Positions 31,821 to 40,904 are shown, counted from the stretch's first letter. The stretch: DNA of 64,000 nucleotides from CAYGZQ01 sp964354375 [NCBI: uncultured Planctomycetota bacterium] (GCA_964354375.1 CAYGZQ010000001.1:44745-108744); one strand, 5' to 3'. Made by a program: numbers and translations. The notes: generated from the sequence alone by a model not told the origin.

Positions 31821-32360
31821 ATGGGCTCTGTTGAACCGGGACAGCCGACCGGGCGGATAGGAGTAAAAGAGGACAAGGACCTCACCAACGCCGAGAAAAT
31901 CGTCTTCGGACTCCTGAGGAGCGGAAAGACAGTCTGTACCGCCGAGAGCATGACTGCAGGCGGACTCGGTTACGCCATCACACGCGTTCCCGGAAGCTCG
32001 CGGGCCTACATGGGCGGCGTGGTCACCTACACTCGAGGGACGAAGAAGCTCCTGTTGGGGATGCCCGACGATCTTCTGGACACCGGCCTTGTTACGCCCG
32101 CCATGACTCTCGCCATGGCCGAGAAGGCCCTTGACCTCTTCAAGACCGATTATGCCGTTGCGGTGACCGGGAACGCCGGCCCGACCTCCAACGACAAAAG
32201 CGCCGGCGTCGGTCGAGTCTACTGCGCAGTTGTCGTCGCAGGGGGACGCTCTGAGGTGAGGGACTTCGATCTGTTTGGAAACCGCGACGCCGTCCGCGAG
32301 AAAGCCGTCACCCAGGGCCTTCGCATGCTCCGCAACTTCATCGAGTCAGCTGAAGAGTGA
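31821..32360 (+). CDS. CinA C-terminal-type nicotinamide-nucleotide amidase (PncC-like)
   Basis: The 179-aa protein begins after GGAGAA at ATG 31821. A 20-residue polar leader precedes a single CinA C-terminal domain: VCTAESMTAGGLGYAITRVPGSS (catalytic Ser), YMGGVVTYTRGTKKLLLGM, and VAVTGNAGPT. Such enzymes deamidate nicotinamide mononucleotide to nicotinate mononucleotide, recycling pyridine nucleotides. The usual AVTGIAGP is AVTGNAGP here, and the following glycine-rich loop GGT is SND, a mild deviation near the active site. It is followed after 20 bases by a histidine phosphatase. Confidence 0.88.
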   Translation: MGSVEPGQPTGRIGVKEDKDLTNAEKIVFGLLRSGKTVCTAESMTAGGLGYAITRVPGSSRAYMGGVVTYTRGTKKLLLGMPDDLLDTGLVTPAMTLAMAEKALDLFKTDYAVAVTGNAGPTSNDKSAGVGRVYCAVVVAGGRSEVRDFDLFGNRDAVREKAVTQGLRMLRNFIESAEE

Positions 32361-32380
32361 CCTCTTCCAAGTGAAACAAT

Positions 32381-33079
32381 ATGCTTATTTACGTTATCCG
32401 TCACGGTTTGTCTGAAGGGAACGCGGCAGGCGTTATCCAGGGATTTGCCGACAGCCCGTTGACCGACATCGGTCGCTCGCAAGCGAAACTGCTGGGGCGC
32501 TTCCTGCGTCGCGAGAATGTATCCGCCGATACGATCTACTCCTCTCCGCTCAAGCGAGCATTGGAGACGGCCGAGATCATCGCCGACGAACTCGATCCGA
32601 TCCCGGCGGTCCGGCCGGTCGGGGGCTTCATGGAAGTGGACGTGGGCACTCTGTCGGGAATGTCGCTCGAGGATGCGCACGCGAAGTACCCCAACGGCTG
32701 GGCAGGCGACATAAACAAGTGGCTCGACTTCAGGATTGCCGGAGGCGAGGATTTCGACGGGTTTTTCGCAAGAGTGCGGGAAGCCGCCGACGAGATAATA
32801 GAGAGCTGGGGCGACCCTCTTGCCGACCGCGCGTTTATGTTCGTGACCCATGCCGGAGTCATGAGGCCGCTTCTGAAGTCGCTTCTGAACGGAGAGGGCG
32901 ATTTCATGTACTTCACGTTCGGCAATTGCTGCCACGTGAAGATCGAATACAGGGACATCCGCGGCGGGGTGAGACGGGTCTTAAGCGAGCTCATCAGGAT
33001 CGAGAGGGTCGCCGGGCTAATGGGCGAAAAGGTCCCAGGCAGCGACATAGAGGATCCGGTCAGCAGGAAAATGGGGTGA
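32381..33079 (+). CDS. Histidine phosphatase family protein (phosphoglycerate mutase-like)
   Basis: The 232-aa protein starts with the RHG motif: IYVIRHGLSEGNAAGVIQG, whose His is the phospho-acceptor. It also has DSPLTDIGRSQAKLLG, SSPLKRALETAEIIADEL and VTHAGVMRPLL (second catalytic His). These define the branch that includes cofactor-dependent phosphoglycerate mutase, alpha-ribazole phosphatase (CobC) and broad phosphatases. The length is nearer to the phosphatases. No cobalamin genes are near, so the substrate stays open. It probably forms an operon with the PncC-like gene before it and the small membrane protein after it. Confidence 0.87.
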   Translation: MLIYVIRHGLSEGNAAGVIQGFADSPLTDIGRSQAKLLGRFLRRENVSADTIYSSPLKRALETAEIIADELDPIPAVRPVGGFMEVDVGTLSGMSLEDAHAKYPNGWAGDINKWLDFRIAGGEDFDGFFARVREAADEIIESWGDPLADRAFMFVTHAGVMRPLLKSLLNGEGDFMYFTFGNCCHVKIEYRDIRGGVRRVLSELIRIERVAGLMGEKVPGSDIEDPVSRKMG

Positions 33080-33088
33080 ACATGCTGC

Positions 33089-33433
33089 ATGTCTCAGATC
33101 CCCGAGGACAGGCGAAAGATCTATCACGATGTGAAGTCGGACATCGAGGGCAGGACCGTCGAGCTGACCGAGGAGCAGGTTGAGAGAATCTATGAGGCGG
33201 AGAGGGCGAAGCGGATAAAGGAAGGGAAGGAGCTCGGGGGGTCGACGGCAGGCGGCGGCTCGGATGGCTGCGCCGTCGCGCTCGGGATAATCCTCCTGGT
33301 CATTATCCTGGCGCTGGTTATTATGTTCTCGACAGGAACTTTACGTATCAACCATAATGAAGCCAACCAAACGGGATCGCCGACCGCAACCGATACCCGT
33401 CTTGACCGTCCGGACAACTCCACACACAACTGA
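33089..33433 (+). CDS. Small single-pass membrane protein
   Basis: The 114-aa protein starts nine bases after the histidine phosphatase stop, with GGGGTGAA upstream. Residues 1-48 are highly charged and helical (VELTEEQVERIYEAERAKRI), then a Gly-rich hinge (GGSTAGGGSDG), one membrane helix (about 62-81, ALGIILLVIILALVIM), and a polar Asn/Thr-rich tail. No family recognised. The layout suggests the charged part inside and the tail outside. Confidence 0.65.
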   Translation: MSQIPEDRRKIYHDVKSDIEGRTVELTEEQVERIYEAERAKRIKEGKELGGSTAGGGSDGCAVALGIILLVIILALVIMFSTGTLRINHNEANQTGSPTATDTRLDRPDNSTHN

Positions 33434-33476
33434 CTGAATAGATGATCCCGCCAGGCGGCTGTTGAGATGGTCTCTT

Positions 33477-33547
33477 TGTGGGGCAGGCTTTCGAGCCCGC
33501 CGCCCCTGAACACCGCCTGAATGGCAGGCTGGAAAGCCTGCCCCACA
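33477..33547. repeat. Inverted repeat of the TGTGGGGCAGGC family, copy 2
   Basis: Left arm 33477-33501 and right arm 33523-33547 pair over 25 bases with two mismatches around a 21-base loop. The right arm is identical to the right arm of the copy at 12542-12566. It lies between the small membrane protein gene and a convergent secreted-protein gene. Confidence 0.88.
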
Positions 33548-33574
33548 TACCGGCACTCACGATTTAAGATCGCG

Positions 33575-34195
33575 CTACAGCTTCCGTATGTTCCATCTGT
33601 AGACGACTGAGAACTCCCTGAAGGTACTCAACTGGGCGTTCTCCGCGTAGTCTTTCCCCTGCACTTTCAAGCTTTCGCCCTCCATCACCCTCGACCCGTC
33701 GTTCGGCCACGCGCCTTCGAGTGTGGACGGGTAGAGAAAGTCCCAGAACTCTATGATCTCGGTGGGATTGCTGGGATCCATAAGAGACAGAGGAAGCTCG
33801 TTCACAGTGATGACATACCCGTCTTCATCCACATTCCCGCTCAGGTCGAATTCAAACACGGTGTACTTGTCCCAGTGGCCGGCGGCGATACTCTCGTAGT
33901 TCAGAATCCGGCTGCCGAGCTCGCTCCAGTGGAAGAAATCGCCCTTCGCCGTCCCCTTGAGGCTGCCGTCCTGGAATTCATCCAGACGCACATTGGCCTC
34001 GACGCGCCACGCTGCGTTCCAGTATTCGGGCTCCTGTCGCATGACCAGCCTCGCCGGGACCTCCACGGTACCTGCCCAGGTCGCTACTCGGTACAGCTCC
34101 GTGGACCCGCCCCCGGATCCTCTCGGACAAGCGACCGCAAGCGTCGAGATCGTCACGGCAACACAGGCAAGAATGATTTTCAGTTGATGGCTCAT
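33575..34195 (-). CDS. Hypothetical secreted protein, probably lipoprotein
   Basis: The 206-aa protein starts at ATG 34195. Residues 1-23 form a signal peptide ending in STLAVAC, an imperfect lipobox that would lipidate C23, followed by a glycine/serine linker. The mature part is beta-rich with many aromatic residues (YWNAAWRVEANVRLDEF, GDFFHWSELGSRILNYES, DKYTVFEFDLSGNVDEDGY). No family recognised. It lies 40 bases downstream of the subtilase gene on the same strand, so the two may be cotranscribed. Confidence 0.7.
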   Translation of the reverse strand: MSHQLKIILACVAVTISTLAVACPRGSGGGSTELYRVATWAGTVEVPARLVMRQEPEYWNAAWRVEANVRLDEFQDGSLKGTAKGDFFHWSELGSRILNYESIAAGHWDKYTVFEFDLSGNVDEDGYVITVNELPLSLMDPSNPTEIIEFWDFLYPSTLEGAWPNDGSRVMEGESLKVQGKDYAENAQLSTFREFSVVYRWNIRKL

Positions 34196-34235
34196 TCCCG
34201 TAAAGATGAGGGCGACTGAAAAGAAGGGCTAATCG

Positions 34236-35900
34236 CTAATCAATAAGTGTATACACAACCTGCATCGATTCAAGCGGAAGGCCGCTCAGGACGCCGGAAA
34301 TCTGTATGGTCATTGTGCCGGAGCCGGAGGTCTGGAATTTACCGAGGAAAGTGTTCGGATGAGCCGGGAGAGGCACCATTGTCACGGCCGCATTCTCGGC
34401 GGTCTCATGAACGAAGTAACTCACGCTCGGTGGACCGTCGCTTCCCCTCTTGCAGCGCACGACAACAAGGATGTCGTCGGCGAACAACGGCGAAGCAGTG
34501 ATGCCGACAAGGAAATCTCCGTTCTCAAACACAGCCTCGCCCGGACCGTTCCCGAGCGCGGCTCCCGCGTCCAGAAGGCCATGCCCGAGACAGTCGTCGA
34601 TCCCGTTCTGGTTGGCATCCGGGCCGCCCATCGACCAGGCGGAAGATTCAATCAAGCTGCCGACCTCGAGCGGAGAGAGCTGGGGGTATTTCGACCGAAC
34701 GAGGCAAGCCAAACCGCTGACCTGGGGGCACGCAAAACTCGTCCCGGAGAGGCGGGAATAATCGCGACCGAGATAGATCGCGTATGGGACCTCGGTCTTG
34801 GGTCTGAACGGTACGGTCGATTCCACTCCGGTCGCGACCGCGGCCACAGACACGATGGCCTCCCCGTAGTTCGAGAACGTCGCACGCACAAGCCCCGCCG
34901 GGTCGGTTACGGTTCCGTTGGTGTTGTCGAGACCGGCCACGCCGATGACCTCGGCAAAGGCGGCCGGATAGTAGAGATTCGCCTGGTCCGTTGCCGGATT
35001 CCCCGTCGCAACGTAAAGCTGACCCGGATTCCCGTTCCCACTCGCAGCGACTATCACAACGCCCGCGTCATGCGCCGCCTTTATCGCTGCGGTCTCGATG
35101 CTGTTGGTCCCTTTCCCTCCGAGCGAAAGGTTGATCACGTCGGCTCCGTGCGCGACAGCCGAGTCTATCGCCATCACTTCGTCGGCGATCGAGCACTGCA
35201 GGTCCGGTCCCCCGCATGACCGGAACGCCATGATCCTGACATCCCAGGCCATTCCGGCGATCCCCACGTTGTTGTTTCCGCGTGCGGCAATGATCCCCGC
35301 AACCGCGGTCCCGTGCCCAGAGTCATCGAACACGTTGTCGGCACCTTTCTCGTCGGGGTCGAAGAAATTCTGTTTCCAGACCACGCGTCCGGCGAACTCG
35401 GGATGATCGACATCGAGACCGGTGTCGATCACCGCGACATCCACGCTCGATGATCCGGTCGTCACGTCCCACGCAGCGTCGCTGTGAATAGGCAGCATGT
35501 ATTCCTGCAAGTTGTACCGGGGGTCGTTCGGCGCAAACGCGCAGTGACGTATCAGGTTGGGACCCGCGCTCACAATGCCGGTCTTTCCCTCGAGACGTGC
35601 AAGCACTTCCGCCACCGTCTCCCCATTTTCGATCCTGAAAACCGCCGCGGGCCGATACTCGAACGCTTTCGAAATCCTCAGCCCTTCCAGCACAGATGCG
35701 TCCAATGAGCAAAGTGACCGTGCATCGCCGAATTCAACGACAATCTCGTTTGGGGAAAATTCCAGGCCGGCAAGCTTCGACTGCCATGCGACGACCCTCT
35801 CCAGTTGTCTTTGCTGCAGGATCTCGGTCGATCCGACGGCCTGCGCGTACATCGTCAGCAGCAGGATCAGGACAAGCAATGTGATTCGAGGCAAACGCAT
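34236..35900 (-). CDS. Secreted subtilisin-family (S8) serine protease
   Basis: The 554-aa protein has a signal peptide (about 1-23, RITLLVLILLLTMYAQAVGS) and a short propeptide-like domain (about 40-110). The catalytic triad is D159 in VAVIDTGLDVDHPE, H196 in DSGHGTAVAGIIAA and S388 in LSGTSFACPQVSGL; the oxyanion Asn lies in VIVAASGNGNPG. A C-terminal beta domain of about 110 residues follows (NGDFLVGITASPLFADD onward), probably for substrate or surface binding. It should be an extracellular or periplasmic endopeptidase. It is followed by the 206-aa secreted protein and preceded by lipoprotein genes on the same strand. Confidence 0.93.
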   Translation of the reverse strand: MRLPRITLLVLILLLTMYAQAVGSTEILQQRQLERVVAWQSKLAGLEFSPNEIVVEFGDARSLCSLDASVLEGLRISKAFEYRPAAVFRIENGETVAEVLARLEGKTGIVSAGPNLIRHCAFAPNDPRYNLQEYMLPIHSDAAWDVTTGSSSVDVAVIDTGLDVDHPEFAGRVVWKQNFFDPDEKGADNVFDDSGHGTAVAGIIAARGNNNVGIAGMAWDVRIMAFRSCGGPDLQCSIADEVMAIDSAVAHGADVINLSLGGKGTNSIETAAIKAAHDAGVVIVAASGNGNPGQLYVATGNPATDQANLYYPAAFAEVIGVAGLDNTNGTVTDPAGLVRATFSNYGEAIVSVAAVATGVESTVPFRPKTEVPYAIYLGRDYSRLSGTSFACPQVSGLACLVRSKYPQLSPLEVGSLIESSAWSMGGPDANQNGIDDCLGHGLLDAGAALGNGPGEAVFENGDFLVGITASPLFADDILVVVRCKRGSDGPPSVSYFVHETAENAAVTMVPLPAHPNTFLGKFQTSGSGTMTIQISGVLSGLPLESMQVVYTLID

Positions 35901-35927
35901 GATTCTTCAATCGGAAACCGGAAATTC

Positions 35928-36806
35928 CTAGCCGGTGAACCTGAGAATGATCGCGATGGCGTTGGCGCTGGCGCGACTGCCGCTCGTCGCCACCTCGCTC
36001 TGTATCGCCTGCGCCTCGCTGCGCGCAGCCGACACATTCCCGTTAAGATAATTAATATATGCACGATACGCTCGGAGGTCTATCTCGGAGATCTGGTCGT
36101 GAGTCGGGGCCGACGTATACTCGCCCTCCAGGTCGATCGCCTTGTTTATCGCATCGGCAGCCTGATTGAGATGGAGGCCGCCGTCGGATTTCATTCTTCC
36201 CAATTCGCACCCTGCCAGTCCGACCCAGGCGTCGACATTTCCGTCCCAGGCCCCGATCGCTTCCTCGAAATTCCCCGCAGCCTTGACTGGATCGTCGAGT
36301 CCCCGACCCCTGGTCCAACCGAGGCCGCAGAGGGCGCTCGATCCACCGAGACTCGCCTGTCCGCTGCGGGCATTGGTCAGGTATTGCTGGAAAGCGGTTT
36401 CAGCCGCGTAGTACTTGCCCTGTCGATAGTATGCCCATCCCGAGTCGAGAGAGCTGTCGGAGATGGCAAAGAGGCCGACATTCGCGGTCTGACCCTTGGT
36501 CAGGATGACATTCGACGTGCCCTCAAGACGGATGCCGGCGGCAGGATCGGCCCAGACGCCCCTGAGAACGTAGGTTCCGGGAGGCGCAGCCAGGGAGAAA
36601 GCGCCCTTGCTGTCGGGATGACAAACCGCATCGGTTCCGTCGAGCGAAACCACAGCGTCACTGCGATTGATGACCGCGCCGAAACCGTCGGTCAGGGTGC
36701 CTTTCACAGATGCGGATGCGCCTCCCCCGCCCCCGCAACCCAAGGCAAGGGAGAGCAGCAGCAATGCGCAGAAAGCCGAACCGAGGAAGCGGGCAATGCA
36801 GATCAT
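35928..36806 (-). CDS. Lipoprotein with carboxypeptidase-regulatory-like and TPR-like regions
   Basis: I start at ATG 36806, which overlaps the stop of the upstream gene (ATGA); the frame continues further up but out of any signal. The 292-aa product has a lipoprotein signal ending LSLALGC, followed by a run of glycines. Residues about 30-110 resemble a carboxypeptidase-regulatory beta-sandwich (VKGTLTDGFGAVINRSDAVV, GAFSLAAPPGTYVLRGV). The C-terminal half is helical with TPR-like repeats (GWAYYRQGKYYAAETAFQQYL, GNFEEAIGAWDGNVDAWVGL). A surface or periplasmic scaffold is likely. It is coupled to the 36803-37996 gene. Confidence 0.75.
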   Translation of the reverse strand: MICIARFLGSAFCALLLLSLALGCGGGGGASASVKGTLTDGFGAVINRSDAVVSLDGTDAVCHPDSKGAFSLAAPPGTYVLRGVWADPAAGIRLEGTSNVILTKGQTANVGLFAISDSSLDSGWAYYRQGKYYAAETAFQQYLTNARSGQASLGGSSALCGLGWTRGRGLDDPVKAAGNFEEAIGAWDGNVDAWVGLAGCELGRMKSDGGLHLNQAADAINKAIDLEGEYTSAPTHDQISEIDLRAYRAYINYLNGNVSAARSEAQAIQSEVATSGSRASANAIAIILRFTG

Positions 36807-37996
36807 TCCACGACTGTAGTGGTGAACCACTGCAGCTCCTGGATGCGATACACCAATTCCTGGCGCCGATCGATAACGTTCCCGAGCGGCGTGTAGAGGT
36901 CGCGCCTCTCGAAATTGAGCGTGGCGTAGAGGCCGGGATTGAGCGGCCATGGAATACCGATATCGTTGAACCAGGGCTCGTTACCGCGACGCTGGCCGTC
37001 CACGAAGTAAGTGTTGCCCAGGCCCGGCGTGTCGCAGACGGCAACAATCACGCCGCGGTCCAGATCGACATAGAATCGGCCCTGGATAATGATGTCGCCC
37101 TTGATGTTCGACTCCTTGCGGGTCGTGTTGTTCTCGTCGCTCACGTCCACGTCGAACTGAAGGATGCCGGAGTAGTCGATTGCGGCCACGCGGAACCTGA
37201 ATGTTGTCCGGATGTCCGACAAGGTAAATGTCAGGGGGATCTCCATGGTTTCGCCGACGAACGGGATGGTCCAGCTCATCGGCGCCCGCCAGCTCTCATT
37301 CAGATGAACCTGGTAGTCCGGGAGAACCGCGAAGTGAGAGGTCTCGAACACCTGGCGCACCGAGATCGAGCGGGAGGGGTCGACGATCTCACCGATAAGG
37401 TCCATTCCGCTGATGTCGAGCAGACGTCCGGATTCGCTCATTATGTAGTTCAGGTTGGATTCCATTATGGGAGTGACTTCGAACTCGCCTTCACCGGCCA
37501 GATCGCCGCCACCGCCTGCGCCGCCGCCGCCTTCCCCGCCACCGGGTCCGCCGAATGACTGCAGCGGCTCACCGTTGCCCGGCTGCGCAAGCAACGGGTG
37601 GACGCCTGCGCCCATGCCAGGCTGTATCGGGACCGGTTCGCTGTAGTCCGGCGGAGCGAAGGGCCCGCCCCCGGGGTTCTCGTACTGGCTCGCCCACCCG
37701 AGGTCCAGGGACTCGTACACATTGTAGACCACGTGAACTCCCACCAGGCCACCGCCGGAAGAAGTGATCTCCTCATCGTAAATCGTGAGGATTATCCCTC
37801 CGACCTGGGAGCGCTTCTGGGGCTCGATCTCATCCCCGATCAGGATAACACCCGTCAGGTAATGCCATCGCGTGCCCGACATCGGATCGAACCGAATCGT
37901 GGCGTCGAAGTACTGCTTCGAATCCGCGTCCTTCGGCATGAACGCCAGAATCGTCAGAAAGAACAGGGATGTCAGCCAAATACGATACCGTGCCAT
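36803..37996 (-). CDS. Hypothetical secreted beta-rich protein
   Basis: I choose ATG 37996 (397 aa), with GGAGGACC upstream and a signal peptide starting there (YRIWLTSLFFLTILAFMP). Residues about 110-180 are a Gly/Pro-rich linker with a pure Gly/Glu stretch. The rest is beta-rich, with segments such as YFDATIRFDPMSGTRWHYLT and GDIIIQGRFYVDLDRGVIV. No family recognised. Its stop overlaps the next lipoprotein start, so the two are translationally coupled and may form an envelope complex. It lies 90 bases downstream of rsfS at the end of the rplU operon. Confidence 0.7.
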   Translation of the reverse strand: MARYRIWLTSLFFLTILAFMPKDADSKQYFDATIRFDPMSGTRWHYLTGVILIGDEIEPQKRSQVGGIILTIYDEEITSSGGGLVGVHVVYNVYESLDLGWASQYENPGGGPFAPPDYSEPVPIQPGMGAGVHPLLAQPGNGEPLQSFGGPGGGEGGGGAGGGGDLAGEGEFEVTPIMESNLNYIMSESGRLLDISGMDLIGEIVDPSRSISVRQVFETSHFAVLPDYQVHLNESWRAPMSWTIPFVGETMEIPLTFTLSDIRTTFRFRVAAIDYSGILQFDVDVSDENNTTRKESNIKGDIIIQGRFYVDLDRGVIVAVCDTPGLGNTYFVDGQRRGNEPWFNDIGIPWPLNPGLYATLNFERRDLYTPLGNVIDRRQELVYRIQELQWFTTTVVE

Positions 37997-38085
37997 TGAG
38001 GTCCTCCGGCAAAGACAGATGTCTCTATGCAATGAATCTTTATCTCCGTCCAAAACAGTAATTCTACTGGAAACGCGCCCCGGGG

Positions 38086-38487
38086 TCAAACCTCAACTTC
38101 CCCAGGCCACCAGGGGAGGTCCGCCCACAGCGCTTCCAGATTATAGTAGTGCCTGGTGTCGGGACGAAACAGGTGCACAACGATGTCCCAGAAATCGATA
38201 AGCAGCCAGCTCGACTCGTCGTCGCCCTCGACTCCGTACAGCTTCAGGTCCTGCTCCTCGATTGCACCCGTAATGCTCGCCCTGGCGGCCTTCGCCTGAG
38301 CGGACGAGAAGACGGTGCCCAGGATCACGTAATCGCAGAAGGGCGTGAACTCCCGAAGATCGTATACCCGGATATCCTCCACTTTCTTGTCTCTCAGGGC
38401 CTCGACGCCCTCTCTCACAGTCGCGGGAACGCTCTCCCAATCGAGCGCCGGCACTGCAGCATTGTCTCTCCGTTTTGTCTTGCGCAT
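38086..38487 (-). CDS. rsfS: Ribosome silencing factor RsfS
   Basis: The 133-aa protein binds L14 of the large subunit and blocks subunit joining when nutrients are short. Family motifs: VEDIRVYDLREFTPFCDYVI, TVFSSAQAKAARASI, and the C-terminal SSWLLIDFWDIVVHLFRPDT with HYYNLEALWAD. A basic 12-residue N-terminal extension precedes the domain. It follows nadD, yqeK and an LCP gene in the order often seen in bacteria (obg-nadD-yqeK-LCP-rsfS). Confidence 0.95.
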   Translation of the reverse strand: MRKTKRRDNAAVPALDWESVPATVREGVEALRDKKVEDIRVYDLREFTPFCDYVILGTVFSSAQAKAARASITGAIEEQDLKLYGVEGDDESSWLLIDFWDIVVHLFRPDTRHYYNLEALWADLPWWPGEVEV

Positions 38488-38521
38488 GGTCTGGTCTATC
38501 TGTTGCCCCCTGTGCTGTCTC

Positions 38522-39625
38522 TCATTCGGCGGCTCCTGCCGAGCCGGGTTCGGGCATTCCCGAACCTGTGATTCCTTCCACCCTCCACGCTATCGGATCG
38601 TCGTCCCTGAAGACCTCCCAAAGAACCTGTGCGGTCTCGCTGTAGACCGGCCTGAGCACGGACAGCCCGTTCCATTTCAACTCAACGGTCGGCACCTGGC
38701 TGAAGACGATGTCATCGTCCCCGAGCCTTGTGAGGAACCCGACGAGGCTCATCAGGTGCCTGAGCTCGATCTGCGGCGGATGCCTGGGGCTATCCGGGTT
38801 GGCTACAACCGTCACATGCTCAAGGAGAGTCTGCGCGACCCCGGTCAGTTTCCCCCAGTTGGATGGCCTGACGGCCTGATCGAAGAGCGCCCTGATAAGT
38901 CCCTGCTGGCGATCGATGCGCCCGAAATCCCCGGTGGCGTCATGACGGTAACGCGCGTACTCCAGCGCCTGCTCGCCGTCGAAGTGATACTCTCCGGGCT
39001 CGAAATGGATATGGACATTTCCCCGGCGGTCATCGTAGTTCATGGATTTTTCGACCGTCATGTCTACGCCGCCGAGCGCGTTCACGATCTCGACGAAGCC
39101 CTCGTAGTTGACCGATACAACGTAGTCGATATCGATCCCGACGAATCCCTCGACGGTCTGCCTGGTGAGGTCCTCGTGCCCCAGAGCATACGCTGCGTTG
39201 ATCCGGTTGAAACCATGCCCCGGAATGTCCGCGAGCGTGTCTCTCGGGATCGACAGGATCCGCACCTTCCGGGCATAGAAATCCACCGCTCCCACCATGA
39301 GAGTGTCCGACCGATGCGCGAACTCGTCCACCGCATCGTAGCCAAGCAGTATGAAAGTCAACTTGTCGGTGCCGAAGACCTCGGGGTCCCAGGGCGGGAT
39401 TCTTGCGGGCTCGGGCGGAATATTGCTCGCGATCCCCCCGCCTCCGGACAGGAAATCCGGGGGAAGGTACTTGCCGACATCGCTCAAAATCACCCTCGAT
39501 GCGATCAGGGTCACACCCAGGATGCTCGCAAGGAAACTCACCAGGGTCCAGACAATCAGAAAACGCTGGTCTTGAAGAGTGCGAATCTTGAAAGGATGGA
39601 AACGATATGAATTCTTGCTTGACAC
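38522..39625 (-). CDS. LytR-CpsA-Psr (LCP) family protein
   Basis: The 367-aa protein starts at GTG 39625 with AGGAATCGA upstream. A cytoplasmic basic tail and one membrane helix (about 22-44) precede the extracytoplasmic LCP domain (about 85-260): FILLGYDAVDE, SDTLMVGAVDFYARKVRILS, IPRDTLADIPGHGFNRINAA and LEYARYRHDATGDFGRIDRQ, with the conserved Arg and Asp residues that bind the polyprenyl pyrophosphate. Such enzymes attach wall polymers to peptidoglycan; in diderms their substrate is less clear. A C-terminal region of about 90 residues (LyR_C-like) follows. It sits between yqeK and rsfS. Confidence 0.92.
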   Translation of the reverse strand: MSSKNSYRFHPFKIRTLQDQRFLIVWTLVSFLASILGVTLIASRVILSDVGKYLPPDFLSGGGGIASNIPPEPARIPPWDPEVFGTDKLTFILLGYDAVDEFAHRSDTLMVGAVDFYARKVRILSIPRDTLADIPGHGFNRINAAYALGHEDLTRQTVEGFVGIDIDYVVSVNYEGFVEIVNALGGVDMTVEKSMNYDDRRGNVHIHFEPGEYHFDGEQALEYARYRHDATGDFGRIDRQQGLIRALFDQAVRPSNWGKLTGVAQTLLEHVTVVANPDSPRHPPQIELRHLMSLVGFLTRLGDDDIVFSQVPTVELKWNGLSVLRPVYSETAQVLWEVFRDDDPIAWRVEGITGSGMPEPGSAGAAE

Positions 39626-39639
39626 TCGATTCCTGGAGG

Positions 39640-40251
39640 CTAACCTCCGCGGCCCTTCGCAGCCTTGAGCTCTTCCAAAGCCGTGTTGTAGGCCGCAACC
39701 GAATTATAGTCAAGGGGTTGTGACTGCACAACCACCCATCGTATCACAGCGCTCACGACATCAAGAAAACCCCGATGGAAATCCTTTCTCACCGTCTCCC
39801 GCAACTCATCAGCACCTTCGTATCGCCTGTTCTTTTCGACCTTGTCCGCGACATAGATGAGCTTATCCAGAAGCGACATCTCGCCCGATCCCGTTGCGTG
39901 CATCCGGATCGCATTCAGAATCTCATCGTCCGCAATCCCGATCTCCTCCTTCGCAAGCTCCGCCGACAGAGCCCCATGAAGGAGAACCGGTACCGCGCAT
40001 CCGAGCGAATCCGGGTCGATCCCTCTCTTTCTCAGCTCCGAGGCCATTTCGGCGGGTGGCAAAAGCCTGGCAAGGTCGTGACACAGCGCCGCGAGGGATA
40101 TTTTCTCCGGATCAACGCCGAGTTTCTGATCCCGGTTGATCTCGAGCGCAAGGTCTCTTGTGCCGACGAGGTGCGATTCCAGGCCGGGAAGCTCAGCCCG
40201 TATATATTCGACAGCCCGTCTTTCGAGGTCCGAAATCGGCCTTTGGCTCAA
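39640..40251 (-). CDS. yqeK: YqeK-type HD domain hydrolase (Ap4A hydrolase)
   Basis: The 203-aa protein starts at TTG 40251, overlapping the nadD stop (TTGA) with AAGGTGAG upstream. The HD motif lies in LAALCHDLARLLPPAEM; other metal-site residues are in VLLHGALSAELA, IRMHATGSGEMSLLDKLIYVADKVE and a terminal PLDYNSVAAYNTALEEL. YqeK enzymes split diadenosine tetraphosphate into two ADP and are regularly encoded with nadD and rsfS, as here. Confidence 0.92.
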   Translation of the reverse strand: MSQRPISDLERRAVEYIRAELPGLESHLVGTRDLALEINRDQKLGVDPEKISLAALCHDLARLLPPAEMASELRKRGIDPDSLGCAVPVLLHGALSAELAKEEIGIADDEILNAIRMHATGSGEMSLLDKLIYVADKVEKNRRYEGADELRETVRKDFHRGFLDVVSAVIRWVVVQSQPLDYNSVAAYNTALEELKAAKGRGG

Positions 40252-40904
40252 GACTTCTCACCTTTCAGTCCATATAGACCGTATTTGACGATGTAAAGTT
40301 CGACGAAAGGATTCAGGGCTCTCGCCGGGAGGACCCCGTTTCGAAGGGATTCGCGTATTGCGGTGGCCGAGATCGGTATGGGTGCGATGGGCAGGAACTC
40401 GACCAGCTCGGCCAGCGCGGGATATTTCTCGCTCACCTGGGCCAGGTTGCGATCCGCCTCGTCCTCGTAACCCGCTCGCGACACGACCGCGATCCTGGAA
40501 AGGAAGCCCGTGAACTCCTCCACCCGTCGCCACTTGTGAAACGCCACGTTGTCGCTTCCGACCACCAGCGTGAGCGGACGATTGGGGAAACGCGCCCTGA
40601 AATACTCCAGAGTGTCGATCGTGTAGCTCGGAAGCGAATCCTTTCGCCCGCGCTCGATCTCGACCGGGTCGACAAACAACCATGTCTCATCCACCGTTGC
40701 GAGATGCGCCATGGTCAGCCGCGCCTCGCTGTCCGCAAACGTATTCGTATCGACTCTCAGGGGACTCTTGAAAACGGGCACGATGAATACGCTCGAGAGC
40801 CCGAACAGCTCCTTTACGGCCAGCGCGATAGCCTTGTGCCCGACATGGATCGGATCGAACGTTCCGCCGAATATTCCGATCCCTCCGGACTCATCGTTCC
40901 CCAT
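40248..40904 (-). CDS. nadD: Nicotinate-nucleotide adenylyltransferase
   Basis: The 218-aa enzyme adenylates nicotinate mononucleotide in NAD synthesis. The start follows GGAGGATTT. It shows GIFGGTFDPIHVGHKAIAL (phosphate-binding HxGH), FIVPVFKSPLR, DSLPSYTIDTLEYFRARFP and a late ISATAIRESLRNG, the ISSTxIR signature with Ala in place of Thr. It lies in the rplU-rpmA-obg-nadD-yqeK-LCP-rsfS run. The cinA/pncC-like gene at 31.8 kb would feed the same pathway. Confidence 0.95.
   Translation of the reverse strand: MGNDESGGIGIFGGTFDPIHVGHKAIALAVKELFGLSSVFIVPVFKSPLRVDTNTFADSEARLTMAHLATVDETWLFVDPVEIERGRKDSLPSYTIDTLEYFRARFPNRPLTLVVGSDNVAFHKWRRVEEFTGFLSRIAVVSRAGYEDEADRNLAQVSEKYPALAELVEFLPIAPIPISATAIRESLRNGVLPARALNPFVELYIVKYGLYGLKGEKS

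Noticed and set aside
38345-39610. A 421-codon plus-strand frame opposite rsfS and the LCP gene
   Set aside because: Antisense shadow covering two recognised genes.
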